Source of the DNA: Quercus robur
Lineage: Eukaryota > Streptophyta > Magnoliopsida > Fagales > Fagaceae
Direction: 5' to 3'
Length of the DNA: 64,000 nucleotides
NCBI RefSeq assembly: GCF_932294415.1
Contig: NC_065536.1
Coordinates: 56,173,854-56,237,853, forward strand
Positions 23,107 to 32,577 of this stretch are shown one piece after another. Position 1 is the first letter of the stretch, and every line of letters begins with the position of its first letter. The notes under the pieces are model-generated. The model did no database searches. It was not told the origin of the DNA and saw nothing but the letters and a program-made list of their open reading frames with translations. Both the position numbers and the translations under genes were made by a program.

Positions 23107-25056
23107 ATGGATAGGTCTCAATCCCTTAATGCACCTCCATATTTTGATGGAAGTAATTATGCATTTTGGAAGGTTCGTATGAGAGCCTTTTTATGCTCTA
23201 TTGATGAATCCGTGTGGGATGCTGTTGAGATTGGTTGGGCCAAACCTGAGGCAGCCAAATCCACATGGGATAAGGCAGCACTTGCTGCATCTAATGCTAA
23301 CAGTAAAGCACTAAATGCTATTTTCTGTGGTGTGTCTCCAGATGAATTTCACAGGATTTCTCACATTACTATTGCCAAAGATGCATGGGAGATTCTGGAA
23401 ACAACTTATGAAGGCACGAAGAAGGTGAAAGATACCAAGTTACAAATGCTGACCACTCGGTTTGAGGAGCTCAAGATGAGTGAGGATGAGTCTTTCGACT
23501 CGTTCTATGGGAAGCTAAATGAAGTGGTTGTCAGCAAGTTTAACTTGGGGGAGAAGATGGAGGACTCTAAGATTGTAAGGAAGATCCTCCGATCACTGCC
23601 GGAAAGCTTCCGTGCCAAAGTGACAGCCATTGAAGAGAGCAAGGATCTTGACGACATCAAGGTACAGGAGCTGGTTGGATCTCTACAGACCTATGAGATG
23701 TCGCTGCCAAATCAACGGAAGGGTAAATCCATTGCTCTAAAGACCGTTAATGAGAAGGTGGAAGATCAAGGCTCGTCAGGAGAAGATATGGTTGACAAGG
23801 ATGTAGCCTATCTTGTTAAAAATTTCAAGAAGTTTTTGAAATTCAAAAACAATGGAAAATTTGATGATAAGAGAAATTTCCAAAATTCTGGAAGGGAGAA
23901 GAGGGATTTCAAGAGGAAAGATGGAAAAGAATCCCAATCCACACAAGGTGTTACTTGTTTTGAATGCAACGGCCATGGACACTTCAAGAGGGAATGTCCT
24001 AATTATTTGAAATCGAAAGGCAAGGTGTATGCCACGACCTTGAGTGATTCAGACTCGTCCGACTCAGAATCTGAAGAAAGCTGTGATGGAGAAGGGAACT
24101 ACTCAGCTTTCATGACTATTGCTCATGTTGAGTCTTCGGATGAATTGAATTTGCTTGTTCAAGACCTTGGAGAACATAGTGAGGATGACTCACTAGGAAT
24201 TGCTGAAGAATCTGAAGCTGAAGAAGAAGAAAGCACAGCAACTCTTCAAGAAAATTACAACTCACTTTTGGAGAAATCAGGTGAATACACAAGGGTAGCC
24301 AAGGCTGCTGTAAGAAAGATGAAGAAGGCTGAGGAGGACTACAAAAGTCTCCTAATCCGGTATAGGGAGGCCAAATGCGAGATTGAAACTCTTAATGGTG
24401 AGCTGTCCGAAGCCTACACTAAAGTGAGATTCCTTGAGAATGAGGTTGTTCAAGCAAATGCAAAAATAGAGAGGGTCACCACCAAGAAGCTTGATGATGT
24501 TATATCATCTCAAAAGAGCTTCTCAGACAAATCCGGACTGGGATATACCGGAGGAAGTAGCTCAACTGGAAATGTCACTAAAGAAGTGAAGTTTGTGAAG
24601 TCCAAAGATCCAGTTGTAGCTGACTCTACGAGTGTGAACCTCGAGGTGGAGAAAAAGAAGAATGTGGTGGACCAACGGATGCTGAATCATCGGAATCAGT
24701 CTATGGGCAGGTCTGAGTCTCGTGCCAAGTCACGTCCTCGACCACAAAAAGGTCCTAGAGGAATGTATGTGTGCCATTATTGCGGACTCCAAGGGCACAC
24801 TCGACCGAATTGCCAAAAGCTGAGAGCAAAGAACAGTGCTACTCCTCAAAGGTCAGGAGGACTAAGAATTGATAGGAGAACTTGGGCAGGGGATCAACCT
24901 AGAGAGCAAAATGGAGATCCCGGAATGGTGAACGTGATGAAGATGATGGTGCATTCACCAACTGCTTGGAAAGCTTCTCACGAAGGTTTGAAAGCCCTAA
25001 CTCCCGTACCCAATCCTTTAAGGAAATCACCCCAAACGCAAGTGACGTGTGGGTGA
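23107..25056 (+). CDS. gag: Copia-type Gag with two zinc knuckles
   Basis: A 649-residue protein from the ATG at 23107 (MDRSQSLNAPPYFDGSNYAF). It forms the retroelement particle and binds RNA. The DUF4219-type N-terminus is followed by a UBN2-type capsid region (ILETTYEGTKKVKDTKLQML; FDSFYGKLNEVVVSKFNLGE; KIVRKILRSLPESFRAKVTA). A CCHC knuckle CFECNGHGHFKRECP comes near residue 280, then an acidic segment, a heptad-like coiled-coil stretch, and a second knuckle CHYCGLQGHTRPNC near residue 560. The frame is intact and closes at TGA 25056, where Copia elements usually run on into protease and integrase. Here nothing Pol-like follows in any frame. An earlier in-frame non-ATG start is possible but less likely than this ATG near the LTR. 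Confidence 0.92.
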   Translation: MDRSQSLNAPPYFDGSNYAFWKVRMRAFLCSIDESVWDAVEIGWAKPEAAKSTWDKAALAASNANSKALNAIFCGVSPDEFHRISHITIAKDAWEILETTYEGTKKVKDTKLQMLTTRFEELKMSEDESFDSFYGKLNEVVVSKFNLGEKMEDSKIVRKILRSLPESFRAKVTAIEESKDLDDIKVQELVGSLQTYEMSLPNQRKGKSIALKTVNEKVEDQGSSGEDMVDKDVAYLVKNFKKFLKFKNNGKFDDKRNFQNSGREKRDFKRKDGKESQSTQGVTCFECNGHGHFKRECPNYLKSKGKVYATTLSDSDSSDSESEESCDGEGNYSAFMTIAHVESSDELNLLVQDLGEHSEDDSLGIAEESEAEEEESTATLQENYNSLLEKSGEYTRVAKAAVRKMKKAEEDYKSLLIRYREAKCEIETLNGELSEAYTKVRFLENEVVQANAKIERVTTKKLDDVISSQKSFSDKSGLGYTGGSSSTGNVTKEVKFVKSKDPVVADSTSVNLEVEKKKNVVDQRMLNHRNQSMGRSESRAKSRPRPQKGPRGMYVCHYCGLQGHTRPNCQKLRAKNSATPQRSGGLRIDRRTWAGDQPREQNGDPGMVNVMKMMVHSPTAWKASHEGLKALTPVPNPLRKSPQTQVTCG

Positions 25057-26094
25057 AAAGGGGTACTCATGCATAAGCATTACAACATGTCCATGCATTA
25101 ATACTTCCTATGCTTTGTGACTATGTTTGTTTGGTATGCTTGTTGTTTTTGATTTTGGTTGTTTGTTTGTGAATATCTCTTAATTGTGTTTTATCAATCT
25201 TTTTGTTTCTTGAGTCAAAAATCCAAAAAATTACATAAAAATTTGAAAATCAAAAAGCTTGATTGACTTTGTTGAGTTTTGTCTTAAAACTCGTTTTGCC
25301 GTGTACCTTTGTGCTAATGGCTTTGTGCATTCTCGAGCATTGCTTGTTTTCATGCACTCATATCACTATGGGAAAAATCTTGAAATCTATGTGATTGTTG
25401 TAAATAGATCTTCAAGCTTGTCATGAATGATTAGTGAATGGTTATGTCGATCTTGAAACATGCATAGATTTGTGTCTATATCTCTTCCCATTTTTTTATT
25501 TTTTTGCTAAAAAGAGCTCACTAAATGTAAATCTCCAAATGAAAAGAGATATTGAGCTGCAAAAGCCTGTCGCACATTCTAGTATTTGACTAGGAAAAAG
25601 GGTAAGCGACCTTATATCAAAAGTGAAATTTCTTTCAAAAAGGCCAAAGGCCTATTCTTCAAAGAAAAGTGTTGTCTATCCCTCTCACAATGAGAGATGA
25701 TTGCCTCAAAAGATCAAATGTTATGGCTGAAAGTGGAGTCAAATGAAAGGCTTCAAGTTATGTTATCAAGTTGTGTGGGAAGTCATATATTCATATTTCT
25801 ATAATTGAGATTGGTCACATGATCTAGTGCTAATTGTGTATGCCTTGGTTGAATTGATCATTGAAGCTTCACATTAAACAAAGGACTATCTCATTGTTGT
25901 TATCCACACACAACACACAAGTTTATGTTCGATAAATGCCATATTCATTTGTGTGATTGTACTTGATAAAATGTGTTTTCACATGCTCAATCTTTGTTAA
26001 TTCAAGCACAAAAAGATTTTTGAGTGTTTTAGGTGTTTTTGGAAAGTGTTTTGCTGAAAAATCTGAAAATTTCAAAAATACAGTTTTGCCCTGT
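25057..26094 (+). other. Non-coding spacer between gag and ORF2
   Basis: No Pol motif and no long frame. After the stop, the frame WVKRGTHA resembles the gag-pol junction of Copia elements, suggesting pol was deleted here. The stretch is T-rich, with many short frames only. Confidence 0.6.
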
Positions 26095-26350
26095 TTTGGC
26101 GGCTCAGTCGCGGGTGTGTCAAGTCGCGAGCCTCAGTCGCATCTTCGCTGGTCAGTTTTGGCGACTTGTTCGCGAGTGGAAGGTCCAGTCGCGAGATTCA
26201 CTCAGAGATTTTCGCGGCTCAGCTCGCGACTCACTCGCGGGTAGACCTTCCAGTCGCGAAAAACACTTAGAAAAATTTTTCAAAATTTTCCTCTTGTGTG
26301 CTTTGGCGGCTTGAGCTGGCGACTGTGTGGCGACTTGAACCAGTCGCGAA
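26095..26350 (+). promoter_or_regulatory. TCGCG motif cluster upstream of ORF2
   Basis: About ten TCGCG cores (AGTCGCGGG, AAGTCGCGAG, TTCGCGAG, CAGTCGCGAGA, TTTCGCGGCT, GCTCGCGACT, ACTCGCGGG, AGTCGCGAAAA twice, ATCGCGTG) and several GGCGACTTG variants lie within 255 bp, all C-G rich in an AT-rich context. The LTR promoter region has the same words. The cluster ends about 170 bp before the predicted splice donor of the ORF2 leader, so it may be the core of a second promoter. Confidence 0.6.
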
Positions 26351-26520
26351 AATCGCGTGTTTTGCAGAAACAGGAGCAGTTTTTAAACTTTTTCAGTTTT
26401 TCCCTCGAATTTTTGTGACTGTTCATCTTCTCTCTAAACACTCTTCCTCCCAAACACTCCGTGCTCCCTTTTCCAATCTCTTGTGTTGCACTCTTACAGC
26501 CTAAAATCGTCAAGATACAG

Positions 26521-27105
26521 GTATGGGTTTTCTGTTTTTCACTCTTTTCTACTTGATTCTGTGCTTTTACCCTTGATTTTTCGCATTTGATTGTGTTTTT
26601 GAAATGGGTTTGTGGGTCGGTCTCTGCTCTTTGTTCTTGCTTTGCGTGTGGATGTTGTTGATATAGGTTGTGTTAATGATAGTCTTATTCCTATTGCTTT
26701 TGTGCTTAGCTAAGTATTCCTTTCATTTCAATCTGAACTTTGAGCTGTTGATGTTACTCTTGGTTCTGTTTGAGGTTGTGAGTTTTCCTTTGCTAGATTT
26801 GCATGTCTTAGATTGTTAATCTGTGGGAAGATTCTGTTAGGCTCAATATATTGTGTGTATGTCATATCATTTTCCATAATCTGCCTCAATGTCATTTATT
26901 TGCCTTCAGGATAGCTTCACCATGTTGTTCATGTGTTTCCTATCCTAGGCTTGGTTTATCCATATGTTTGAACTAAATTGCTTGCTGTTTAAGTGTTTGA
27001 AATTCACTTGTTTGACTGATATCTCTCTCTGTTAACTACATGGTACTGACTGGTTATGCACCTATATTGTTATATGTTGTTGTGGCCTTTTCTGATTGTT
27101 CACAG
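26521..27105 (+). other. Probable 5'-UTR intron of ORF2
   Basis: A pyrimidine-rich leader (CTCTCTAAACACTCTTCCTCC) leads to AGATACAG|GTATGGGTT at 26520/26521. A T-rich stretch of 585 bp with typical plant-intron composition ends TTGTTCACAG at 27105, immediately before ATGGCTCC. An unspliced transcript would carry an extra in-frame upstream ATG at 27040. Confidence 0.55.
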
Positions 27106-28182
27106 ATGGCTCCTTCACCCCAGAAGAAGAAATCTACTGCTAAAAGGGCTAACAAAAGACTTAAGATGGATCCTAGATTGTTTAGGTCAGTTCATCATTT
27201 TGAGAGATACAAGGATAACTTCTTGAATGCAGGAATCATTCAAGAGAGATTTGTGGATTTGGAAGATTTAAGGCAAACTTTTATTCCCAGTTGTTTTGAA
27301 GGAAGAGGATGGGACAAACTTTTGAGTGATTTCCCTTTGGTGTGTGAACCCCTGATTAGAGAATTTTATTCAAATGCTGTGATAAAGGAGAATGAGTTAA
27401 ATTGCTGGGTTAGAGGGAAAGAATTCATTTTGGATGCACATGTCATAGATGATGTACTAGGGCTTGAGGGTTTGGATGATGAGGAGTTTATCAATTTCAA
27501 GGATAGGAGTGTCTCTATTGAAACAGTTCAACAGAGGATAGGTGGGCAGAGAGAAGGGAAGTGTTTGAATACCACTGCCTTTCCAGTGGACATGAGGGTT
27601 CTAACCATAATCATGATGTTTAACCTTTATCCTATTAAGAAGTTGACCACAATCAATTGTGCTAGAGCAATTTTTCTGATGGATCTCAAAGAGAAGAACT
27701 TCATAGATATAAGTTCCCACATCTTTGACATCATTGTGGATGAGACAAGAACAACATCTAGACCAAAACTGATCTTTCCCAGTCTCCTAATGAGGATATT
27801 TCGAAGGAAGGGTGTTCCAATTCCTCAAGACATCAGTCACATGTCCACACCCTCTGCAATCAACAAACTTACCTACAAAAGGATCAGTGTTAGGCTTCCA
27901 GGAGAAGAAGATGAAGGTGATGAAGGAGAGGAAGTCCCAATGGAGACTGATGCAGAGGCAGCAGGGCATGCATCCACCTCAACACCAAGGAGGAGTGGCA
28001 AGAGGTCCAGAGCTTCAACTTCTGCAGATGCACCTCCAGATGCTTTCCAGATCATTCTGGAAAGGCTTGATGGGATCAGGGCAGTCCAGACTGAGCATTC
28101 TGACAGGATGAGAGCCATGCAAGACCAGATTGATGTCTTGGCTGCTACACTTAACAGCTTCACAACTCAGCATGACCAGTGA
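27106..28182 (+). CDS. ORF2: putative plant transposon protein domain, intact
   Basis: A 358-residue protein beginning MAPSPQKKKSTAKRANKRLK, a basic N-terminus that could act as a nuclear localisation signal. The core has the pattern of the 'putative plant transposon protein' family: GRGWDKLL...PLVCEPLIREFYSNA...NCWVRGKEFILD...IDDVLGLEGL, then a helical region ending near residue 275. An acidic stretch EEDEGDEGEEV, a basic KRSRAS segment and a C-terminal helix with coiled-coil-like periodicity (ILERLDGIRAVQTEHSDRMR) follow. The catalytic role of this family, if any, is unknown to me. It replaces Pol in position and has its own leader and intron. The start was chosen at the ATG after the predicted acceptor; an ATG 66 bp upstream is in frame. 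Confidence 0.8.
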   Translation: MAPSPQKKKSTAKRANKRLKMDPRLFRSVHHFERYKDNFLNAGIIQERFVDLEDLRQTFIPSCFEGRGWDKLLSDFPLVCEPLIREFYSNAVIKENELNCWVRGKEFILDAHVIDDVLGLEGLDDEEFINFKDRSVSIETVQQRIGGQREGKCLNTTAFPVDMRVLTIIMMFNLYPIKKLTTINCARAIFLMDLKEKNFIDISSHIFDIIVDETRTTSRPKLIFPSLLMRIFRRKGVPIPQDISHMSTPSAINKLTYKRISVRLPGEEDEGDEGEEVPMETDAEAAGHASTSTPRRSGKRSRASTSADAPPDAFQIILERLDGIRAVQTEHSDRMRAMQDQIDVLAATLNSFTTQHDQ

Positions 28183-28962
28183 CCCTTTGGCCATTCCATG
28201 TCAAAAAGGGGGAGAAAGTTCATTGATAATTGAAGCAGAAAAGCAGCTGTTGAGGGGGAGTAATTAGTGTTTTTATGGTTTTTTATGGTTTTAATACACT
28301 GGGTTTTGGTGTATAACTGTTTCTAACTCTTTTCATATACTCTTGGTTTATTCTTTAAATATATTTGGATGATGTTATTCAGGTATTGGTTAGTTTGTAC
28401 CCATATGCTTTTGTAAGCTTTGAGGGTTTATGTTCTATGCATAGTTTGTAGGCCTTGTGGTATGTACCATGCTTAAGTGCAGCCTTTATGCTATGTTGAA
28501 ATCAGTACTTTAATCTAAATGTTCTGCATTGTGATTGTTGTACTGTCACTCTTGTGCCCTTGTAGGATTGTTCCTAGATGCATATGCCTTGTGTGCTATG
28601 CATTGGTTGAGTGTTGTACATACAAGTGTCTTGCCTTGTGCTTGTTAACTTGTATGTCCTTGTGTTCATTCCAAGTGTGAATGAACACTGTGATCACTAC
28701 CTTGTGGTGTTCACTTGGTTGATCAAGCCATGGTTTGTTTATTAACTCCATCTTTGCTTGATCACATATTGCCTGTTTCATATGCATTTATAATTTTCTG
28801 CTTACAATGATCATGGTGTATTGTTGTGTTTCAGGAGTTTATGTTCATATGATTCAAGTGCTTCACAACTTCTAGAATTAGGTGTGAGTGAGTTTTGATC
28901 AACTGTTCCCAACTCACATGTTAAGTCTAGAGTCTGTTTTAGGGTTTTGTCACGGAATAGCC
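28183..28962 (+). other. 3' untranslated interior of the element
   Basis: Contains AAAAAGGGGGAGAAAG and TTGAGGGGGAGT just after ORF2, polypurine stretches typical of the 3' interior of SIRE-like Copia elements. The rest is T-rich with no open frame of note. Confidence 0.55.
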
Positions 28963-28974
28963 AAAGGAGGAGAT
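28963..28974 (+). other. Polypurine tract
   Basis: AAAGGAGGAGAT directly abuts the TGTAAGG start of the 3' LTR, the position of the plus-strand primer. Confidence 0.8.
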
Positions 28975-30062
28975 TGTAAGGTTGAATTTATTCAACCATC
29001 TAATTGGCTTTATTCCGTGCCAAATTTGCTTGTAATTCAGCATTTAGTAACCCTGTATTTAGGTGGGATTGTTGTAAGGGTAGTGAGTGAGATAGTGTGA
29101 AGATTGCTCAAGAGTGTGCAAGAAAACAGAGTGTCGTGGCTGGAACTCGCGGCTTCAACCCGCCAGAATCTGCACACGTGCCAAGCATGCTGGAAGATGA
29201 ACAGTCATGCTAGCTGGAGCACTACAGGACAACTGGCCATACGGTTAACTCGCGACTGGAACTCGCGACTTAGTCAAGCCGCGAGGTCAAGCCGCGAGCC
29301 ACCCCTGTTTTGGAAAAACCTGACGTTTCGCATTCCTCTTCACTCCAGTATAAATACCCTTTTAACCCACGATTGAAAGAGAGCTTCCAGAGAGAATTTT
29401 GAGAGAGAAACCCTAAAGAAAAACCAGATTGTTTCACCCACAATCTCTACCTTAGAGTCTCATCAAATTCCCTCACTCTCTTCCTCTCCATTGTCAAATC
29501 CTTGAGAGGCCTTTATACCAAACCTGGTTCTCACCATTATCATCCCTGTGAGACAGTCGTTTGGAGTTCTGGGAAGCAGTTAGGAAGGAGCCAATCTTTA
29601 TTGGTGGATGCTACGGTGTAGTAGCGGAATCCGGAAAGCTAGAAAAGAAAAAGGTTCAGCGCAACCTCGTTGGAGCAAGAAGCTTGGAGGGCTTAGGTGC
29701 ATTGGGTAGATTAGGCTTGGAGGGTCTATTGCTGTCCTTGTATCCCAACTGTATTTTCTAGTGGATTGATTACTGCTTGGAGGGCGGCGGTGAGGTTTTT
29801 CGCCGAGGTCTTCGGTTTCCTCTTCGATAACATATCTGGTGTTATCGCTGTGTTTGCATCTTCCTTCCTCTCTATCTCTGCCTTTACATTATCTGCTGTG
29901 GTTTATTTTGTTGTGGCTTAGATAGTTGTTTAATCAATACCATGTTATAGCATATGTTAAGTTTCCGCACACTATTGTTTAACATATTGCGTGTGTTGAT
30001 TAAATTGGTTTTTGGGGGTCTAAACGTTCAAAAGTGTTTTTGTACACGTTTTTGAACTTTCA
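28975..30062 (+). repeat. 3' LTR, 1088 bp
   Basis: TGTAAGGTTG...GAACTTTCA with intact TG/CA ends, followed by TSD GGGTT. It lacks 12 bp (one TCGCGG unit) and 10 bp (ACAGGACAAA region) compared with the 5' LTR, and those two gaps account for the whole length difference of 22 bp. Confidence 0.92.
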
Positions 30063-30415
30063 GGGTTCACTGGTTGAGAACCTTAAGGTTGCCGCTATTG
30101 GGTTTGTGTGTTGGGATTGCTTAGTTGTGGAATAAGGTTAGGTTTGAGAGGGGTAATTTCCTTAGATTTTTTTTTCCATGTGTGCCAATAAATTTGTGCC
30201 ACATGTCCAATTTTTTAAAATTAAAATAGTTTAGTCCAAGTCATATTCCAAGTCAACACTTCGTTAGGTCACGTAGGATATAAACTAATAGACATAGATG
30301 GAAGGATGAAAAGTATAATGTTTTGTAAAGTTCAAGGACGAAAAACAAACTTTTGAAAGTTTAGGGACTAAAAATGAACTTTTGTGAAAGTTTAGGGATG
30401 AAAATGATATTTTAC
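30063..30415. repeat. Right terminal inverted repeat of the MULE-like element
   Basis: Inverted match of 20838-21188. Its inner edge coincides with the target site of the LTR element. Confidence 0.78.
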
Positions 30416-30527
30416 GCAACATTTTATTTTCTCAAGAATTCAGTACAACTATAGAGCCCACACACTCTAAAAAGGAGAATTCATATATCTTATGCATGAT
30501 ATAGTCATTTCTATTATATTATATTAG

Positions 30528-31913
30528 CTAATATAATATCCTTAAACCTAAAAATTGACTAAAACACTCCCTGAAACCTAGAAAATGACCAAAATACCCC
30601 CCCCCCAAAACCTAAACCTAAAAATTACAAAAATACACCCTAAACCTAAAAAATTACCAAAATTCCCCCTAAACTTAAAAAGTGACCGAAATAACCTTAA
30701 AACCTAAAAAATGACTAAAATACCCTCTGAAACCTAAAAACGACCAAAATACCCCCAAAACCTATGAAATGACCAAAATATCCCCAAAATTTAAAAAAAA
30801 AGACCAAAATACCCCTAAAACCTAAAAAAATTTCCAAAATGCACCTTAAGCCCCAAAAATTACCAAAATACCCCCTAAACCTAAAATATGACCGAAATAC
30901 CTCCGAAACCTAAAAAAAAATGATCGACAAAAACCCTTGAAACCTAAATTATGACGAAAATACCCCTAAACATGTAAGATGTCCAAAATAGAGGTTTGGG
31001 GTATTTTGGATGTTTCGAGGATATTTTCAACAAATTAAAGGTTCTAAGAGTATTTTAGTCATTTTATAGGTTTCAAGGGAATTTCGGTAATTTTTTAGGT
31101 TTCAAGGGAATTTCAGTAATTTTTAAGGTTTCGGGGTTATTTTGATCATTTTTTAGATTCTAAGGGTATTTCAATCATTTTTTTGTTTATGGGGGAATTT
31201 CTGTCATCCTTTAGGTTTTAGGGGCATTTCAATAATTTTTATATTTTTTGGTTATTTTGGTAAATTTCTAGGTTTCAGAAGTATTTTGGTAATTTTTAGG
31301 TTTTGGGGTATTTTAGTAATTTTTAAGGTTTCGGGGGTATTTGGTCATTTTTGGGTTTTGGGGGTATTTTGGTCATTTTTAGGTTTTGAGGCTATTTTGG
31401 TCATTTTTTGGGTTTTGGGGGTATTTTGGTCATTTTTTTGGTTTCAGGGGCATTTTGGTCATTTTTTGGGTTTCGGGGGGGGGGGGGGGGGGTTTTGGTC
31501 ATCTTTTGGGTTTTGGGGGTATTTTAGTCATTTTTAGGTTTCGGGGGTATTTTGGTCATTTTTGGTTTTTGGGGTGTTTTGGTAATTTTTAGGTTTGGGG
31601 GGTATTTTGGTCATTTTCTAGAAATTTAGATTTTATGTTGGTAATCTATAGCCGCATTTAAAAAACGTGGCTATAGGTCCTCCTTTAAAAGGAAAAAAAA
31701 ATAATTTATTTGGCTAAAAAATGCAGCTATAGGTTAGCTATAGCCACGTTTTTTAAACACAGCTATCGATCCTCCTTTAAAATAAAATAAAAAAAATTTA
31801 TTTGGCTGGACCTATAGCCACATTTATGAACGCGGCTATAAACTTAACCTATAACTGCGTTTCTATAAATGTGGCTAAAAAAAACGCGACTATAGCCTGT
31901 GTTTATTGTAGTG
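30528..31913. mobile_element. 1.39-kb insertion with a CACTA-like right end and palindromic minisatellite
   Basis: The paralogous unit near 44670-44680 reads ATTACATTAGTACAAAAC uninterrupted. Here 1386 bp are inserted with TAG on both sides (30525-30527, 31914-31916). The right end is ...TGTTTATTGTAGTG, the reverse complement of a CACTACAATAAACA-type terminus, and the 3-bp TSD also fits CACTA. The left end does not show CACTA. The last 270 bp (31640-31913) hold GCGGCTATAG/CTATAGCCGCG-type subterminal repeats. Confidence 0.6.
30535..31620. repeat. Inverted pair of 25-30 bp minisatellite arrays
   Basis: From 30535 to about 30990 the unit AAACCTAAAAAATGACCAAA plus ATACCCCC repeats about 16 times. 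From about 30990 to 31620 its reverse complement (GGGGGTATTTTGGTCATTTT plus TAGGTTTC) repeats about 22 times. The two halves can pair as one long imperfect hairpin. A G16-like run lies near 31476-31491. Open frames here are artefacts of the repeat. Confidence 0.85.
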
Positions 31914-31930
31914 TAGTACAAAACTTTCAT

Positions 31931-32541
31931 CTAGAAATCTAGCCACCTTTGAAAATAGATGATGCCATCCGGTGTAAAATAGCTAATCTCTGAGGACAAA
32001 CATCGCAAGGAATTGACGCCATTACATTAGTCTTTGCCAACTTCTCATCACAAGTCCTTTAACATATGTTCCCAATTGAAACACCCTGCCCATCATTAGT
32101 CATTTTCTCAACCAATGCCCCTAGAATCTGATTCAAACCAATATTATTGCCTCTGCACACATCCAACCTTGCAATGGATTGTGCTATATCTTCAATAGTA
32201 GCTACGCCTACCTTTTGTATACTATTTAAGCACAAGATTTTCAAGGTGGATACGAATTAAACATCTAGCCTCCCATCTCTATACCAGTCTCCTCCTGTAA
32301 CTTCCTTTGAGGCTTTAAATCCCACCCCCATACAAACTTACTTCTCTTGTTTCGAACGTCAGCCACTTCTTTTATCTTGTTTTGTAGTTTGAGTAAATTA
32401 ATGGATTTAAAAAAAAAAAAAAAAATTGTATCGCCCAATTTGGTTTCATGCCTAATTTGAGGTTTGGTTATTCCATTGTTTTCCTTGCTCAATATAACTT
32501 CTAAGACCGTGTGGTGTGGTTTGCATCTTGAGATACTTGGG
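31931..32541 (-). pseudogene. RPC6-like pseudogene, second copy
   Basis: Matches 8468-9160. The piece HTVLEVILSKENNGITKPQI is recognisable, then an A run interrupts the frame near 32410. Further on MKILCLNSIQKVGVATIEDI is readable, and several small deletions remove parts of the second domain and the C-terminal cysteine region. The first codons are lost at about 32541, where an unrelated sequence (CAATGCTGGCTCTAGAAA, resembling a hAT terminus) joins. Not functional. Confidence 0.85.
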
Positions 32542-32577
32542 CACAATGCTGGCTCTAGAAATTTTTTCTAGGGTGGT

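Larger units (their letters stand above)
21923..30062 (+). mobile_element. Non-autonomous LTR retrotransposon, Gag plus ORF2, no Pol (young)
   Basis: LTRs 21923-23032 and 28975-30062 bound an interior of about 5.9 kb, with TSD GGGTT at 21918-21922 and 30063-30067. The order is 5' LTR, primer site, gag (649 codons), spacer, motif cluster, 5'-UTR-like exon and intron, ORF2 (358 codons), then a G-rich region with two GGGGGAG tracts, polypurine tract and 3' LTR. By eye the LTRs differ by about eight substitutions plus 12-bp and 10-bp gaps, so the insertion is young. No Pol domain is visible. It sits inside the MULE-like element, right at the inner edge of its right TIR. Confidence 0.92.
20838..30415. 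mobile_element. MULE-like element with long terminal inverted repeats
   Basis: The left end (20838-21188) and right end (30063-30415) are inverted copies of about 350 bp: ATATCATTTTCATCCC...AACTTTC at the tips, then CACATGG, CCTAACCTT and TAGCGGCA blocks. Flanks are GCAATATTTTA (20827-20837) and GCAACATTTTA (30416-30426), an 11-bp TSD with one mismatch. The empty paralogous site near 44567 reads GCAACATTTTG. Long TIRs and 9-11 bp TSDs are typical of Mutator-like elements. Without the nested LTR element it is about 1.4 kb and has no transposase, so it is non-autonomous. Confidence 0.82.

Noticed and set aside
30528-30560. Left CACTA terminus for the 1.4-kb insertion
   Set aside because: The expected CACTACAA-type end is not seen; only the right end and 3-bp TSD fit, so class is left open.
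31286-31592. Glycine/phenylalanine-rich open frames
   Set aside because: Products of the G/T-rich minisatellite; they mirror the repeat and have no unique part.
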